Below, one piece after another: positions 1 to 9,188 of a stretch of 64,000 nt of DNA (its first letter is position 1; each line of letters begins with the position of its first letter). Source of the DNA: Gammaproteobacteria bacterium (lineage in GTDB: Bacteria; Pseudomonadota; Gammaproteobacteria; Pseudomonadales; Pseudohongiellaceae); the NCBI GenBank assembly GCA_002711845.1, contig PASF01000001.1, positions 1 to 64,000 on the forward strand. The letters are read 5' to 3'. A model generated the notes under the pieces. That model made no database searches. It was not told the DNA's origin and saw only the letters and a program-made list of their open reading frames with translations. The translations under genes and the position numbers were made by a program.

Positions 1-880
1 CGTGGCAGTAACACCAATCACCACGTCGCGGGTCTCTCCCACGGCCAGATCCTGGAAGTCACTGCCCGGTGCAAACACCAGGTCAGTACCGGAGACGCTA
101 GCAGTGCCTTCGCCCGGTGCGCTGTTGATGCTGTAGGTCAGCGTGGCGCCGTCGTCATCGGAGTCGACATCATCGCCCAGCGGGGCCAGATTGACCGTGA
201 CTGAGGGGCCATCTTCAGTGGCTGCGCCAACGCCGGCAGCTAGAGTCGGTGCGTCGTTGGTGCCGGTGACAGTGATGGTGACGTCATTGGTAGCGGTGGC
301 GCCATGTGCGTCCGTGGCGGTGATACCCACCACAACCTGCCGGGTCTCACCCACGGCCAGATCCTGGAAGTCGCTGCCCGGCGCGAAGGTCAGGTCAGTG
401 CCAGAGACACTGGCAGTGCCTTCGCCCGGTGCGCTGTTGATGCTGTAGATCAGCGTGGAGCCATCGTCATCGGAGTCGACATCATCGCCCAGCGGAGCCA
501 GGGCTACCGTCACGGATACGCCGTCTTCAACTGCGCTACCGGCGCCAGCTGCCAGCGTGGGATCATCATTGGTGCCAGTGACAGTAATCGTCAGTGCGGC
601 TGGATCCGAGACCGCGCCATGACGGTCAGTGGCCGTGTAGCTCAGGTTGATCGTGGCCTCTTCGCCTGCCGCAAGCGACTGGAATTCGCTGTCCGGATTG
701 TAGGTAAAGGTTCCATCGCCATTATTGGAGAGTGTGCCGTTGGCAGGCGCGCCGACGATCGTGTAGGTCAGTGTGTTGATGTCATCGTCGCTGTCCACAT
801 CGTCGCCGACAAAGCTGCCGGTGACCGCGCCGTTGTCTTCAATCGCGGCCACAGAGACGCCAATGACGGTTGGCGTGTCG
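1..880. repeat. Tandem ~312-bp coding repeats within the VCBS-like gene
   Basis: The segment starting at 111 (cgcccggtgcgctgttgatg) recurs at 423 almost unchanged, giving a 312-bp, 104-codon period. The copies at about 1-245 and 246-557 are near-identical at DNA level. A third copy at about 558-880 keeps the domain pattern (YTIVGAPANGTLS, FQSLAAGEE) but is much more diverged. The near-identity of the outer copies suggests recent duplication or gene conversion. It also means short-read assembly at this edge could have collapsed copies. Confidence 0.8.
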
Positions 881-1473
881 TTAACACCGGTCAGCATGAC
901 GCTGGCTTTGGCCCAGCTCAGGGTGCCGTTCGCCATTCGAATAGCGTAAATGAACGTGTCGGTCAGCGTGTCACCCAGAGCCAGTTCGGTCAGATCAGCT
1001 GCGGTTTGGCCATTTATGCTGCCTGCATCGTAAGCCACGCGACCGTCAGTGGTTACTGACAAGGCGGCGCCAAACTGGCTCTGGTTCTCGGCCAGCCCGG
1101 TAATGCCTGCCTCATCCTGGGTCAACAGGTCTCCAGCCTCGTATCCATTCATTGCACCTGAGTCGTTGACGCCGTCATCGACCGACCACAAGGATTTGGA
1201 GTTGCCAGCCAGATCATTGGCCATGACATCCAGCATGAAGGTGCTGCTGCCGTAATCCAGCTGTCCCGTCTGCGCATTGCCCAGCAGGTCGTCTTTAGCC
1301 TGCGGGGTATTTCTGAAGGAGGTTTCGGTGCCGCCGTTGGTATTACCGGAGTTACCTTTTCCGTTGCTGTTGCCGTTGCCATTGTCGTTGTTTTTGGCGT
1401 CATTCTTGGAATCGTTTTTGTCGCTATTTTTGGAGTTATTCTTAGAGTCGTTCTTGTTGTTGTTCTTGCTCAT
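1..1473 (-). CDS. VCBS/cadherin-like repeat protein, N-terminal part (runs off the left edge)
   Basis: Reverse-strand open frame from an ATG at 1473 to the window edge, 491 codons with no stop. The first ~45 residues are a low-complexity tract rich in Asn, Lys, Asp, Ser and Gly (starting MSKNNNKNDSKN). A unique region of ~120 residues follows, then repeats of about 104 residues with the signatures GTNDAPTLAAG, EDGxSVTV, LGDDVDSDDDGxTLTYSI and FAPGSDFQDLAVGE. These match VCBS/cadherin-like Ig-fold repeats of large extracellular adhesins and RTX-type proteins. The many Asp residues (DDVDSDDD) fit calcium binding between repeats, which is a family-based inference. No N-terminal signal peptide is visible, which would suit type I secretion with a C-terminal signal outside this window. 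A LuxR-type regulator is divergently transcribed. The protein class is secure; substrate and full length are unknown. Confidence 0.85.
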   Translation of the reverse strand, partial: MSKNNNKNDSKNNSKNSDKNDSKNDAKNNDNGNGNSNGKGNSGNTNGGTETSFRNTPQAKDDLLGNAQTGQLDYGSSTFMLDVMANDLAGNSKSLWSVDDGVNDSGAMNGYEAGDLLTQDEAGITGLAENQSQFGAALSVTTDGRVAYDAGSINGQTAADLTELALGDTLTDTFIYAIRMANGTLSWAKASVMLTGVNDTPTVIGVSVAAIEDNGAVTGSFVGDDVDSDDDINTLTYTIVGAPANGTLSNNGDGTFTYNPDSEFQSLAAGEEATINLSYTATDRHGAVSDPAALTITVTGTNDDPTLAAGAGSAVEDGVSVTVALAPLGDDVDSDDDGSTLIYSINSAPGEGTASVSGTDLTFAPGSDFQDLAVGETRQVVVGITATDAHGATATNDVTITVTGTNDAPTLAAGVGAATEDGPSVTVNLAPLGDDVDSDDDGATLTYSINSAPGEGTASVSGTDLVFAPGSDFQDLAVGETRDVVIGVTAT

Positions 1474-1559
1474 GTTGTTGTTTCTCCAGATAATGGGCAG
1501 AGCACGAAGAGGGCGCAGTGCAAGGATATTGATGCTATGCCTGAGGCAGTGGAATTCCT

Positions 1560-1577
1560 ATCAACCTAAAGGTTGAT
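1560..1577. promoter_or_regulatory. Perfect 8-2-8 inverted repeat between divergent genes
   Basis: ATCAACCTAAAGGTTGAT consists of two perfect 8-bp arms around AA and is followed by TTTT on the plus strand. It lies between the divergent starts of the VCBS-like gene (1473) and the response regulator (1651). It could be an operator for the adjacent LuxR-type regulator or a small hairpin. The symmetry is read directly; the function is inferred. Confidence 0.5.
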
Positions 1578-1606
1578 TTTACTGCGAGAGGCGAACAACA
1601 AAACCA

Positions 1607-1614
1607 TATAAAAT
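1607..1614 (+). promoter_or_regulatory. Possible -10 element upstream of the response regulator
   Basis: TATAAAAT sits 37 bases before the TTG start at 1651 in an AT-rich stretch. No good -35 hexamer is visible at the usual spacing, so the promoter would need an activator or is misassigned. Confidence 0.3.
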
Positions 1615-1650
1615 AATGATTTACCCACGGCAATCTGGGGAGTTCCGGGC

Positions 1651-2289
1651 TTGAGACTGTTGCTGATTGATGATCATCTGTCGTTTTGTGAGGGACTGAA
1701 GGCGGCTTTGCTCTCGGCGCGACCCGATTACCAGGTCGACTATGAAGCCGATGCCAACTGGGTGCCGCAGTCCATTCTGGGTAAAACACAATACGACCTT
1801 TTTATCATGGACCTGATGATGCCGGGGATGGGGGGCATGGAGTTGATTCGTTTTCTTAATGCCAATCACCATCAGACACCGATTGTTGTCCTGTCGTCAG
1901 TCGAAGATCCGGTCATTCTCAGTCAGCTGCTTGACCTGGGGATCATGGGCTATCTGCCAAAATCATACAGCGTTTTTCAAATTCTGGATGCTATCGACGA
2001 GTGCTGCCAGGGGCGAGTGCATGTGCCAGCCTTTCTGGCTGCTGGTTTGTCAAACGGGGGCTGCCAGGGCGTCAATCGTGCCAATCGTGCTAGCGTACTG
2101 ACGCCGCGGCAGCTTGAAATTCTCAGCCTGCTGGACAAGGGTTTAAGCAATCAGGGCATCGCCGATTACCTGTTTATCAGCAAGGCTACCGTTAAAACCC
2201 ACATTAACCAGCTGTTCAAGGCTCTGGAAGCGAAAAATCGCGTAAACTGCCTGCGCCAGGCCAGGCAGCTCGGTTTTCTCCCACATTAA
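1651..2289 (+). CDS. LuxR/NarL-type response regulator
   Basis: 212 residues. The N-terminal receiver (1-120) has the acidic pair D7/D8, the phosphoacceptor D54 in FIMDLMMP, S82/S83 at the switch position and K104 in GYLPKS, so it looks phosphorylatable. The C-terminal HTH (about 147-210: LTPRQLEILSLLDKGLSNQGIA, then ISKATVKTHINQLF) is a typical LuxR DNA-binding domain. The start is a TTG preceded by CTGGGGAG; the receiver begins right after it (MRLLLIDDH), so a later start is not possible. It converges on the sensor kinase gene with a 4-bp 3' overlap and diverges from the VCBS-like adhesin gene, which is a plausible target. Pairing with that kinase is inferred from position. Confidence 0.88.
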   Translation: MRLLLIDDHLSFCEGLKAALLSARPDYQVDYEADANWVPQSILGKTQYDLFIMDLMMPGMGGMELIRFLNANHHQTPIVVLSSVEDPVILSQLLDLGIMGYLPKSYSVFQILDAIDECCQGRVHVPAFLAAGLSNGGCQGVNRANRASVLTPRQLEILSLLDKGLSNQGIADYLFISKATVKTHINQLFKALEAKNRVNCLRQARQLGFLPH

Positions 2290-4736
2290 ACGGTGTGATA
2301 CAGAGCCGACAGGTTACGCTGAAGCAGGGATCGCAACTGCATGGGCGAAATCGAGGTGCTGACAACAAACGTCCGGTCAGCATGTGGCTCGGCGACAGAC
2401 AATTGGCCTGTATTGGCGACAATAATAATCAGTGGACTGACGGGTAGTTCATGGAGCAGTTTTTGATGCTCGCTGTATGACAGCCGGTCGACCAGAATGA
2501 CATCAGGCATGGGAAGCTCATCCGTCATGCACTGTGCAATATCGCTGCGACTTGCCTTGATGTGCACGTTGGCGCCCCAGTTAACCAACCACCCACTCGG
2601 CTCGATAAGGCAGTCGCTCTCGCTTATGACAATGACGTCGAGGTCCTTAAGCGATCGCACTGAAACGGACTCTTGCACCTGGGGCAGAAGCTCTGAAGCT
2701 GGCTGGGGGTTGAATTTTTTCATTTTCAGTGTGACCCGTGTGCCGTAACCCGGCGTCGAGGCAACAGAAACCTGAATGTCCAGCAAGCGGCAAAGCCGGT
2801 CAACGATGGCCAGGCCCAGGCCGACGCCTGAGCTGTCTGTTGGGCCGGTCTGGTAGAATTCTTCGAAGATGCGCGGTAAATGCTCGTCGCTTATTCCTCT
2901 GCCGGTATCCCAGATCATCGCCACGACAAAGTTGGGGTCGTCACTGACTGTGATGCGAATTTCGCCGTGATCTGTGTACTTGATGGCATTCTCCGTCAGG
3001 TTGCGAAATACCTGCCCCAGGCAGACTCTGTCAGAGAGGACTTCGTATGGCGCATCCTGAATCAGCAGACTCAGGTTCTTGGCGACAGCCTGGGCGCTGA
3101 ATTCGGTTCTCAGCTCATTTAACACTTCGGCCAGCGGGACTGGCGATAGCTCGGGGTTGGAGCCTTGCCATTCGACGCGGGACAGTTTCGTCATGCTGTC
3201 GATCAACACGGAAACCTTGTCAACGTTGCTGTCTATTTTGTCCAGCATACTGTGGGTATGGCCGGGTAACTTGAGTTTCAGAGCGGTCGTAAAATGCGAA
3301 ATAGCCTGAATCGGGCCACGCAGGTCATGTCCGACATTGGCGACAAAAGTGGACTTGGCGCGTTCCGTGTCGTGTGCCATCCTCAGGTTTTCGACTGCCT
3401 TTTGCTGCGCCTGAATGCGTGCTGTCTGCTCGAAGCGGAACTGATGAGCAATCAATCCCGATAGCAGCATGGCGTTAAACAGCGTGGTGACCTGTGCCAA
3501 GCGATAGGGAGCGAACTCGGTAAACAGTGCACTGTCCAGAATAAGCGGCCACATCCCCATGATGGAGATGTGAACACTGATGCCGATGAACCACAGGCGC
3601 ACAGAAGCCGATTGGCGCCATAACACACTGACTGTATACAGGTAGGTCGATTGATTGAGCCCCCAGAGCAGCACAATGCCGGTAAACGAAAAGTCGATAT
3701 TGTCAGTGCTGTAACCGCCATGGCGGGCGGCATACACCAGCCACACGGTCACCAGGCAATTCGTCAGAAGTAGCAGCGACCAGACGTTGAACAAAGGCTT
3801 GCGAGTGGCATCAATGCCCAGCAGGTGCATGCTGTAAACGGCGCCCAGCATGTAGACCGCCCCATGGGCCAGATAAATCAACGGCAATGACCACGGGAAG
3901 GGGTTTTGCAGTCCGAACACCAGCGACAACCCGGAGCTTACATAGATCATGCCAGCACTGGCTGCCGCAAACAGGCAAAAATAAAGGTGGGTGCTGCGCT
4001 TTAGCGCAACATACAAAAACAGATTGTACAGGATCAGGGCCAGCACCAGACCGTAATAGGCTCCGTCCAGAACCGTCATATGTAGACGCTGGGCTCTGAA
4101 CTGGTCCGGACTGAGTAAGTCAAAGGAAATGAACTTCTCAGCGCTGATGGTCATCACCGTGAGATGCAGGCGTGTGCGTTGCTGAGGACCGAGGCGCAGC
4201 GGTATGACGGCGTTGGCATCAAAAACCGGGCGACCGCCCTGAGGCAAGGTGAAGTCATCGGCGAAGCTCAGTTGACTGCCCAGTGGTCCCTGATAGGACC
4301 AGGCAATACCGTCAGCGCCACTTAAATCCAGAATGGCGGTCGTTTCCTCGGTGCCGGTGTACAGGATATCGACAACAATCCAGCTCAATCGACTCGCACT
4401 ATCAAGCTGGATCTTGGTACCGTCATTGCGTTGCCAACTGAGATTCGGGTTTTGGGTTTCGGTCAGTGTTGCAAGTGTGTCAGGGTCCGGGAATCCCTCA
4501 ATGAGCTTCTGCAGTTCCTCACCCGGGGCGGCAAGCCAGGGCGCCAATGTCTCTTGCGGCAGGTCGGCAACGTAGGCATAGGGCCCCAGATAAAGGCTGC
4601 CCGCGAGGTTGTTGACTCGGGCCTCCGAGTAGTCTGTTGTCGAATTGGTCTGTGGCTGTGCCGGGCTATCCGGCCATAGCGTCAATAGCGCCACTAGCGC
4701 CAGCGCCATGAACGACAATAGTATCTGCCTGGCCAT
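2286..4736 (-). CDS. 7TM-DISM sensor histidine kinase with degenerate C-terminal receiver
   Basis: 816 residues from the ATG at 4736 (MARQILLSFMALALVALL), which gives a clean signal peptide. An in-frame upstream TTG at 4811 exists but lacks support. After the signal peptide comes a ~180-residue periplasmic 7TMR-DISM extracellular domain, then about seven membrane helices (roughly 225-435). The HisKA dimerisation domain has the H-box VGHDLRGPIQAI (His near 470), followed by an HATPase with NLTENAIKY, DTGRGIS and GLGLAI. The last ~120 residues have a receiver-like alternation but ES instead of the acidic pair and no KP, although the Asp in VILVDRLSY remains. DISM proteins are proposed to sense carbohydrate-type ligands. 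It is convergent with, and overlaps by 4 bp, the LuxR-type regulator that is its likely partner. Confidence 0.85.
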   Translation of the reverse strand: MARQILLSFMALALVALLTLWPDSPAQPQTNSTTDYSEARVNNLAGSLYLGPYAYVADLPQETLAPWLAAPGEELQKLIEGFPDPDTLATLTETQNPNLSWQRNDGTKIQLDSASRLSWIVVDILYTGTEETTAILDLSGADGIAWSYQGPLGSQLSFADDFTLPQGGRPVFDANAVIPLRLGPQQRTRLHLTVMTISAEKFISFDLLSPDQFRAQRLHMTVLDGAYYGLVLALILYNLFLYVALKRSTHLYFCLFAAASAGMIYVSSGLSLVFGLQNPFPWSLPLIYLAHGAVYMLGAVYSMHLLGIDATRKPLFNVWSLLLLTNCLVTVWLVYAARHGGYSTDNIDFSFTGIVLLWGLNQSTYLYTVSVLWRQSASVRLWFIGISVHISIMGMWPLILDSALFTEFAPYRLAQVTTLFNAMLLSGLIAHQFRFEQTARIQAQQKAVENLRMAHDTERAKSTFVANVGHDLRGPIQAISHFTTALKLKLPGHTHSMLDKIDSNVDKVSVLIDSMTKLSRVEWQGSNPELSPVPLAEVLNELRTEFSAQAVAKNLSLLIQDAPYEVLSDRVCLGQVFRNLTENAIKYTDHGEIRITVSDDPNFVVAMIWDTGRGISDEHLPRIFEEFYQTGPTDSSGVGLGLAIVDRLCRLLDIQVSVASTPGYGTRVTLKMKKFNPQPASELLPQVQESVSVRSLKDLDVIVISESDCLIEPSGWLVNWGANVHIKASRSDIAQCMTDELPMPDVILVDRLSYSEHQKLLHELPVSPLIIIVANTGQLSVAEPHADRTFVVSTSISPMQLRSLLQRNLSALYHTV

Positions 4737-4815
4737 GATGGGTCTGTACACCGAGGTATTGTTGTTTGTTTGGAGTATTATGCCGGAATCGTGCGCTGTC
4801 AGCGAAGGCAATTTA

Positions 4816-4824
4816 TGCTATAAA
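4816..4824 (+). promoter_or_regulatory. Extended -10 element upstream of parC
   Basis: TGCTATAAA fits an extended -10 (TGn plus TATAAA) 36 bases before the parC ATG. No strong -35 is visible, which is common for extended -10 promoters. Confidence 0.4.
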
Positions 4825-4859
4825 CGCGCACTGAACCTTACTTCGCTACAGACTCGCCT

Positions 4860-7109
4860 ATGACCATGAACATCACCATCAATGCCGACGGCACCGAGCA
4901 GATTGCACTGAGCAGTTACACCCGTCAGGCCTACCTGAACTATTCCATGTACGTGATTAACGATCGCGCGCTGCCGTATATTGGCGACGGCCTGAAGCCC
5001 GTGCAGCGCCGCATCGTTTATGCCATGTCGGAACTGGGCTTAAAAGCCTCGTCCAAGTTCAAAAAGTCGGCGCGGACCATCGGTGATGTCATCGGTAAAT
5101 TCCACCCGCACGGTGATTCGGCCTGTTATGAAGCCATGGTATTGATGGCGCAGCCCTTCAGCTATCGCTATCCGCTGGTGGACGGCCAGGGCAACTGGGG
5201 CTCGCCGGATGATCCCAAATCCTTTGCCGCGATGCGTTATACCGAGTCCAAGCTGCAGAAGTACGCCGAATTGCTGCTGTCCGAGCTGGGGCAGGGCACG
5301 GTCGAGTGGAAACCCAATTTTGACGGCACCATGGACGAACCGGCATTGCTGCCGGCGCGGGTGCCCAATGTGTTGCTTAACGGGGGCAGCGGCATCGCGG
5401 TGGGTATGGCCACCGATATTCCACCGCACAATATGCGCGAAGTGGTCAGTGCCTGTGTCCACCTGCTGGATGAACCCAAGGCAGCGCTGGCCGATCTGTT
5501 GATGCATGTGCAGGGCCCGGACTATCCCACCGAGGCGGAAATCATCACCCCGGCTGCCGACCTGCGCACGATGTATGAGACCGGTCGTGGTTCAGTGAAG
5601 GCGCGGGCCGTTTATAAAGTGGAAGACGGTGACATCGTCATCACCGCGCTGCCGTATCAGGTGTCCGGTGCCAAGGTGCTGGAGCAGATTGCCGCGCAGA
5701 TGCAGAAGAAAAAGCTGCCCATGGTGGTGGATCTGCGCGATGAATCGGATCACGAAAATCCGACCCGCATCGTCATCGTGCCGCGCTCCAATCGGATTGA
5801 TGCCGATGAAACCATGTTGCACCTGTTTGCCACCACCGATCTGGAAAAAAGCTACCGCGTCAACTTCAACATGATTGGCACCAATGGTCGGCCGCAGGTG
5901 AAAGACCTGCGTGTGATCCTGTCCGAGTGGCTGGCATTCCGTACCGAAACGGTGCGTCGTCGCCTGCAGTATCGCCTGCAAAAAGTGCTGGACCGGTTGC
6001 ATATTCTGGAAGGCCTGCTGGTGGCGTTCCTGAACATTGACGAAGTGATCCATATCATCCGCACCGAAGACAAGCCCAAGCCGGTGCTGATGGAGCGCTT
6101 CGGCCTGGATGATGTGCAGGCCGAGTCCATCCTGGAGCTGAAACTGCGTCACCTGGCGAAACTGGAAGAAATGAAGATTCGCGGCGAGCAGGACGAGCTG
6201 GCCAAGGAGCGCGCATCGCTGGAAGCCCTGCTGGGTTCCGAGCGCAAACTGAAAACACTGATCAAGAAAGAACTGATTGCCGATGCCGAACAGTATGGTG
6301 ATGAGCGTCGCTCTCCGCTGGTGCAGCGTGCCGACGCCCAGGCGTTCAGCGAAGTGGAACTGATCTCATCAGAGCCGGTAACAGTGGTGCTGTCAAAAAG
6401 TGGTTGGGTGCGTGCGGCCAAAGGTCACGAGGTTGACCCTGAAGCGCTGCAGTACAAGTCCGGTGACAGTTTCAAAATTGCCGCCAAAGGCAAGAGCAAT
6501 CAGGCCGCCGTGTTCCTGGATTCAACGGGGCGCGCCTACAGTGTGCAAACGCATACGCTGCCGTCGGCGCGCGGGCAGGGTGAACCATTGACGGGACGTC
6601 TGGCGCCGCCTTCAGGGGCGACCTTCGAGGGCGTGCTGATGGCTGATGACAAACAATCGGTATTGATGGCCAGTGATGCGGGGTACGGATTTGTGGCCAC
6701 CGTCGGCGATCTGCAAAGCAAGAACAAGGCGGGCAAGTCCGTGCTCAGTCTGCCCAGGGGGGCGCGCGTGCTGACGCCAACCCTGATCCAGAGTCCGGAG
6801 ACCGATCTGCTGGTGGCAGTGACCAATGAAGGACGCATGTTGTGCTTCCCGGTTGCCGAGCTGCCGGTGCTGGCGCGCGGCAAGGGCAACAAGATCATCG
6901 GTATTCCGTCAGGGCGTGTGGCCGACCGGCTGGAGTTTGTAGTGTCGATGACGGTGCTGCCGGCAGACGGCGCCGTGACCGTTTACGCCGGGCGTCGTCA
7001 TCTGACCCTGAAAGCGGGTGACCTGGCGCACTATCACGGCGAACGGGGACGCCGGGGTAACAAGCTGCCGCGCGGCTTCCAGAATGTTGACCGGGTAGAC
7101 GTGGCGTAA
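4860..7109 (+). CDS. parC: DNA topoisomerase IV subunit A
   Basis: 749 residues, the usual length for ParC and shorter than GyrA. The breakage-reunion domain has [24 protein letters not shown] and the catalytic Tyr127 in RYTESK. The quinolone-determining positions in [10 protein letters not shown] are the wild-type Ser87 and Glu91, equivalent to E. coli Ser80 and Glu84. The C-terminal part (about 500-749) is the beta-pinwheel DNA-wrapping domain and lacks the GyrA box. The enzyme decatenates sister chromosomes together with ParE, whose gene is not in this window. The ATG at 4860 has no strong ribosome site; a second Met two codons on is possible. Confidence 0.96.
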   Translation: MTMNITINADGTEQIALSSYTRQAYLNYSMYVINDRALPYIGDGLKPVQRRIVYAMSELGLKASSKFKKSARTIGDVIGKFHPHGDSACYEAMVLMAQPFSYRYPLVDGQGNWGSPDDPKSFAAMRYTESKLQKYAELLLSELGQGTVEWKPNFDGTMDEPALLPARVPNVLLNGGSGIAVGMATDIPPHNMREVVSACVHLLDEPKAALADLLMHVQGPDYPTEAEIITPAADLRTMYETGRGSVKARAVYKVEDGDIVITALPYQVSGAKVLEQIAAQMQKKKLPMVVDLRDESDHENPTRIVIVPRSNRIDADETMLHLFATTDLEKSYRVNFNMIGTNGRPQVKDLRVILSEWLAFRTETVRRRLQYRLQKVLDRLHILEGLLVAFLNIDEVIHIIRTEDKPKPVLMERFGLDDVQAESILELKLRHLAKLEEMKIRGEQDELAKERASLEALLGSERKLKTLIKKELIADAEQYGDERRSPLVQRADAQAFSEVELISSEPVTVVLSKSGWVRAAKGHEVDPEALQYKSGDSFKIAAKGKSNQAAVFLDSTGRAYSVQTHTLPSARGQGEPLTGRLAPPSGATFEGVLMADDKQSVLMASDAGYGFVATVGDLQSKNKAGKSVLSLPRGARVLTPTLIQSPETDLLVAVTNEGRMLCFPVAELPVLARGKGNKIIGIPSGRVADRLEFVVSMTVLPADGAVTVYAGRRHLTLKAGDLAHYHGERGRRGNKLPRGFQNVDRVDVA

Positions 7110-7117
7110 TAGTGCCG

Positions 7118-9184
7118 TCAGCCGACTGACTTAAGACTCAGTTCGTGCTCCTGAAACATGCCGAATGCCATGCTCTGGCTGGGCTGCTGCAGGCAATTGC
7201 CCTGAACGAAATTGACATTGCTCTGCCACAGCAGGGGCAGCACTTCGATTTCCTCCACCATCGGGGCAATGACCCTGACGCCCTGGGCATGCAGCATGCT
7301 CACCACCTCGTGAAGGCGTTCGCGCTGTCCGGCATCCAGGCAGATGTGCTGCAGCAGGGAGCGATCCAGTTTGACGTAGTCGGCCTGCACCTGACCCAGC
7401 ACCCGGAACGGATCCAGGCTGCAGCCAAAATGCGTCAGTGCCAACTCGAAGCCCAGTTCGCGTACCTGCAGGCAGAAGCGCCGGGCCTCTTCCGGCGCGC
7501 TGAGCACGTCCAGCTCACTGACCTGCAAAATCAGCTGTCGCGGGCTTTGTTTGTGCTGGCGCAGCGCCTGGGTCAGCCATGACAGCAGGGTCTGGCTGAG
7601 CAGGGAGTTGGGTGTCAGGTTGATGGTCAGTCTCAGCGACACCTCTTTGTGCTCGTCAAGGGCACGCAGTGCCTGGCTGATAACGTAACGGTCTATGCGT
7701 TCGCCGTAGCCGTACTGATTGGCGGCATCCAGGAATTCACCCGGGTAGATGATCCGGTCGGCCAGCGGCAGCCGGATCCTGACTTCATAGTACTCATTGG
7801 CATCGGCTTTCAGGCTGACCGTTGGCTGGTACACCAGCATCAGTGTCTCGTCGAGCAGTGATTGGCGCAGCAGTTTAAGCGTGGTGCCGGCTTCGCCGGC
7901 ATCGGACGCACCATCGTGCTGATGCTGCCTCAGTATCTGGTGCTGACGGGCGCGGATCAGCAGCGTGTCGGCATCCGGCGCTTCATCGGTAATCATGGCG
8001 GCGCCAATGCTGAACTGCAGCTGGGTACCTTCGGGTGCCAGCCGCGCGATCAGATCGCGCTGGTTCTCCAGTCGCGCGATCAGTTGCTGGCAGCTTTCCG
8101 TGTCGGCATCGGGCAGCAGGACAATAAAATCACCGGCATCAAGTCGGCCCAGCACGGCCTGAATCGGGCAGGCAGAGGCCAGCAGAGAGGCGATTTCGCT
8201 TAGCAGCAGATGCATGTCGGTCTTGCCCAGCACCACGGCGATATCAGACAGGTTGGGGGCGCTGAGCATCACGACGGCGCTGTAGCGACCCTGGTAGACG
8301 GCACTGCTGATCGATTGATTGAGCATGCGCCCGAGGCTGGCCTCGTTCAGCAGGCCGCTTTGCATGTCCTTGCTGCGCGCCGCGCGGATGGCGTTGTGAT
8401 GGTCGGCATTGCCCTTGGCCGGCTGGATGAGCAGCTGCAGGCTGTTGTCGCCATTGATGCTGATGGCAGAACGATCCAGCGTGGCGCGTATCTCTGATCC
8501 GTCCCGGCGCAGCGCGGTAAACTCACAGCGCTGCTCACCGGCGTCAAGGCGGCTGCGCAGGAACTCGCGGACTTTCTCCACGTCTTCATCAGCAACCAGG
8601 TCCAGAAAGGGGACCGCCATCAGCGCCGGCTGGCTCTGGAAACCGAAAAAACTCAGCCAGCCCGGGTTGGCATACTGATGCAGGCCGTCCTGCAGGCAGG
8701 CAACCGCATCCGAGGTCGCGTCCATGAAACTTTGCAGACGCTGGTGCAGCTCGCGCAGCGTGCTGCCTGCGCGCCTGGCATCGCGGCGCTGTTTCAGTTG
8801 ATCGAGCTCGCGCCTGACGCGATAGACAAATTCCACCTGGCCCGCGGCCGACTCCAGCAGTGTTTCGTTGATCAGCCCGGCCGCGCCCAGGTTCAGCATG
8901 GGCAGCCAGCGTGCAGGTGCCCGGCAAATCAGCAGGCAGGGGATATCACGGCGTGACGACTGCAATTGGCGCAGCAATGCCTCGTTGGCCTGGCCGGGCA
9001 CATCCGCAAACAGCAGGATCAGGTCGTGGGTATCGCAGCCTGGCACATCATCGGGCAGGTGATTGCCCGCAAATTCGCGGACACGGATGCCCAGCCCGGC
9101 GCGTCGCAGCAGGCCGATAACCTTGTCGGCCCTGCCGCCGGGGCTCTGGTTGATCAGGATGTGATGCGTTGCGGTCATGGTCAT
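7118..9184 (-). CDS. fimX: FimX-like c-di-GMP effector (REC-PAS-GGDEF-EAL, all degenerate)
   Basis: 688 residues; Pseudomonas FimX is about 690. Order: N-terminal receiver-like domain (1-125) without a recognisable phosphoacceptor, PAS (about 150-255), degenerate GGDEF (about 270-420, RLDAGDF instead of GGDEF), degenerate EAL (about 435-680, YEVRIRL where active enzymes have ExL). The remaining EAL acidic residues are mostly replaced (VSELDVL, LTHFGCS, DYVKLDRS). FimX binds c-di-GMP through its inactive EAL domain and promotes type IV pilus assembly at the cell pole. The presence of pilT 6 kb away supports this role. It is read convergently with parC. The architecture is secure; orthology to FimX is a strong inference. 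Confidence 0.78.
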   Translation of the reverse strand: MTMTATHHILINQSPGGRADKVIGLLRRAGLGIRVREFAGNHLPDDVPGCDTHDLILLFADVPGQANEALLRQLQSSRRDIPCLLICRAPARWLPMLNLGAAGLINETLLESAAGQVEFVYRVRRELDQLKQRRDARRAGSTLRELHQRLQSFMDATSDAVACLQDGLHQYANPGWLSFFGFQSQPALMAVPFLDLVADEDVEKVREFLRSRLDAGEQRCEFTALRRDGSEIRATLDRSAISINGDNSLQLLIQPAKGNADHHNAIRAARSKDMQSGLLNEASLGRMLNQSISSAVYQGRYSAVVMLSAPNLSDIAVVLGKTDMHLLLSEIASLLASACPIQAVLGRLDAGDFIVLLPDADTESCQQLIARLENQRDLIARLAPEGTQLQFSIGAAMITDEAPDADTLLIRARQHQILRQHQHDGASDAGEAGTTLKLLRQSLLDETLMLVYQPTVSLKADANEYYEVRIRLPLADRIIYPGEFLDAANQYGYGERIDRYVISQALRALDEHKEVSLRLTINLTPNSLLSQTLLSWLTQALRQHKQSPRQLILQVSELDVLSAPEEARRFCLQVRELGFELALTHFGCSLDPFRVLGQVQADYVKLDRSLLQHICLDAGQRERLHEVVSMLHAQGVRVIAPMVEEIEVLPLLWQSNVNFVQGNCLQQPSQSMAFGMFQEHELSLKSVG

Positions 9185-9188
9185 AGCT

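Noticed and set aside
1-880. CRISPR-like repeat array
   Set aside because: The period is 312 bp, in frame and coding, with no short repeats and spacers.
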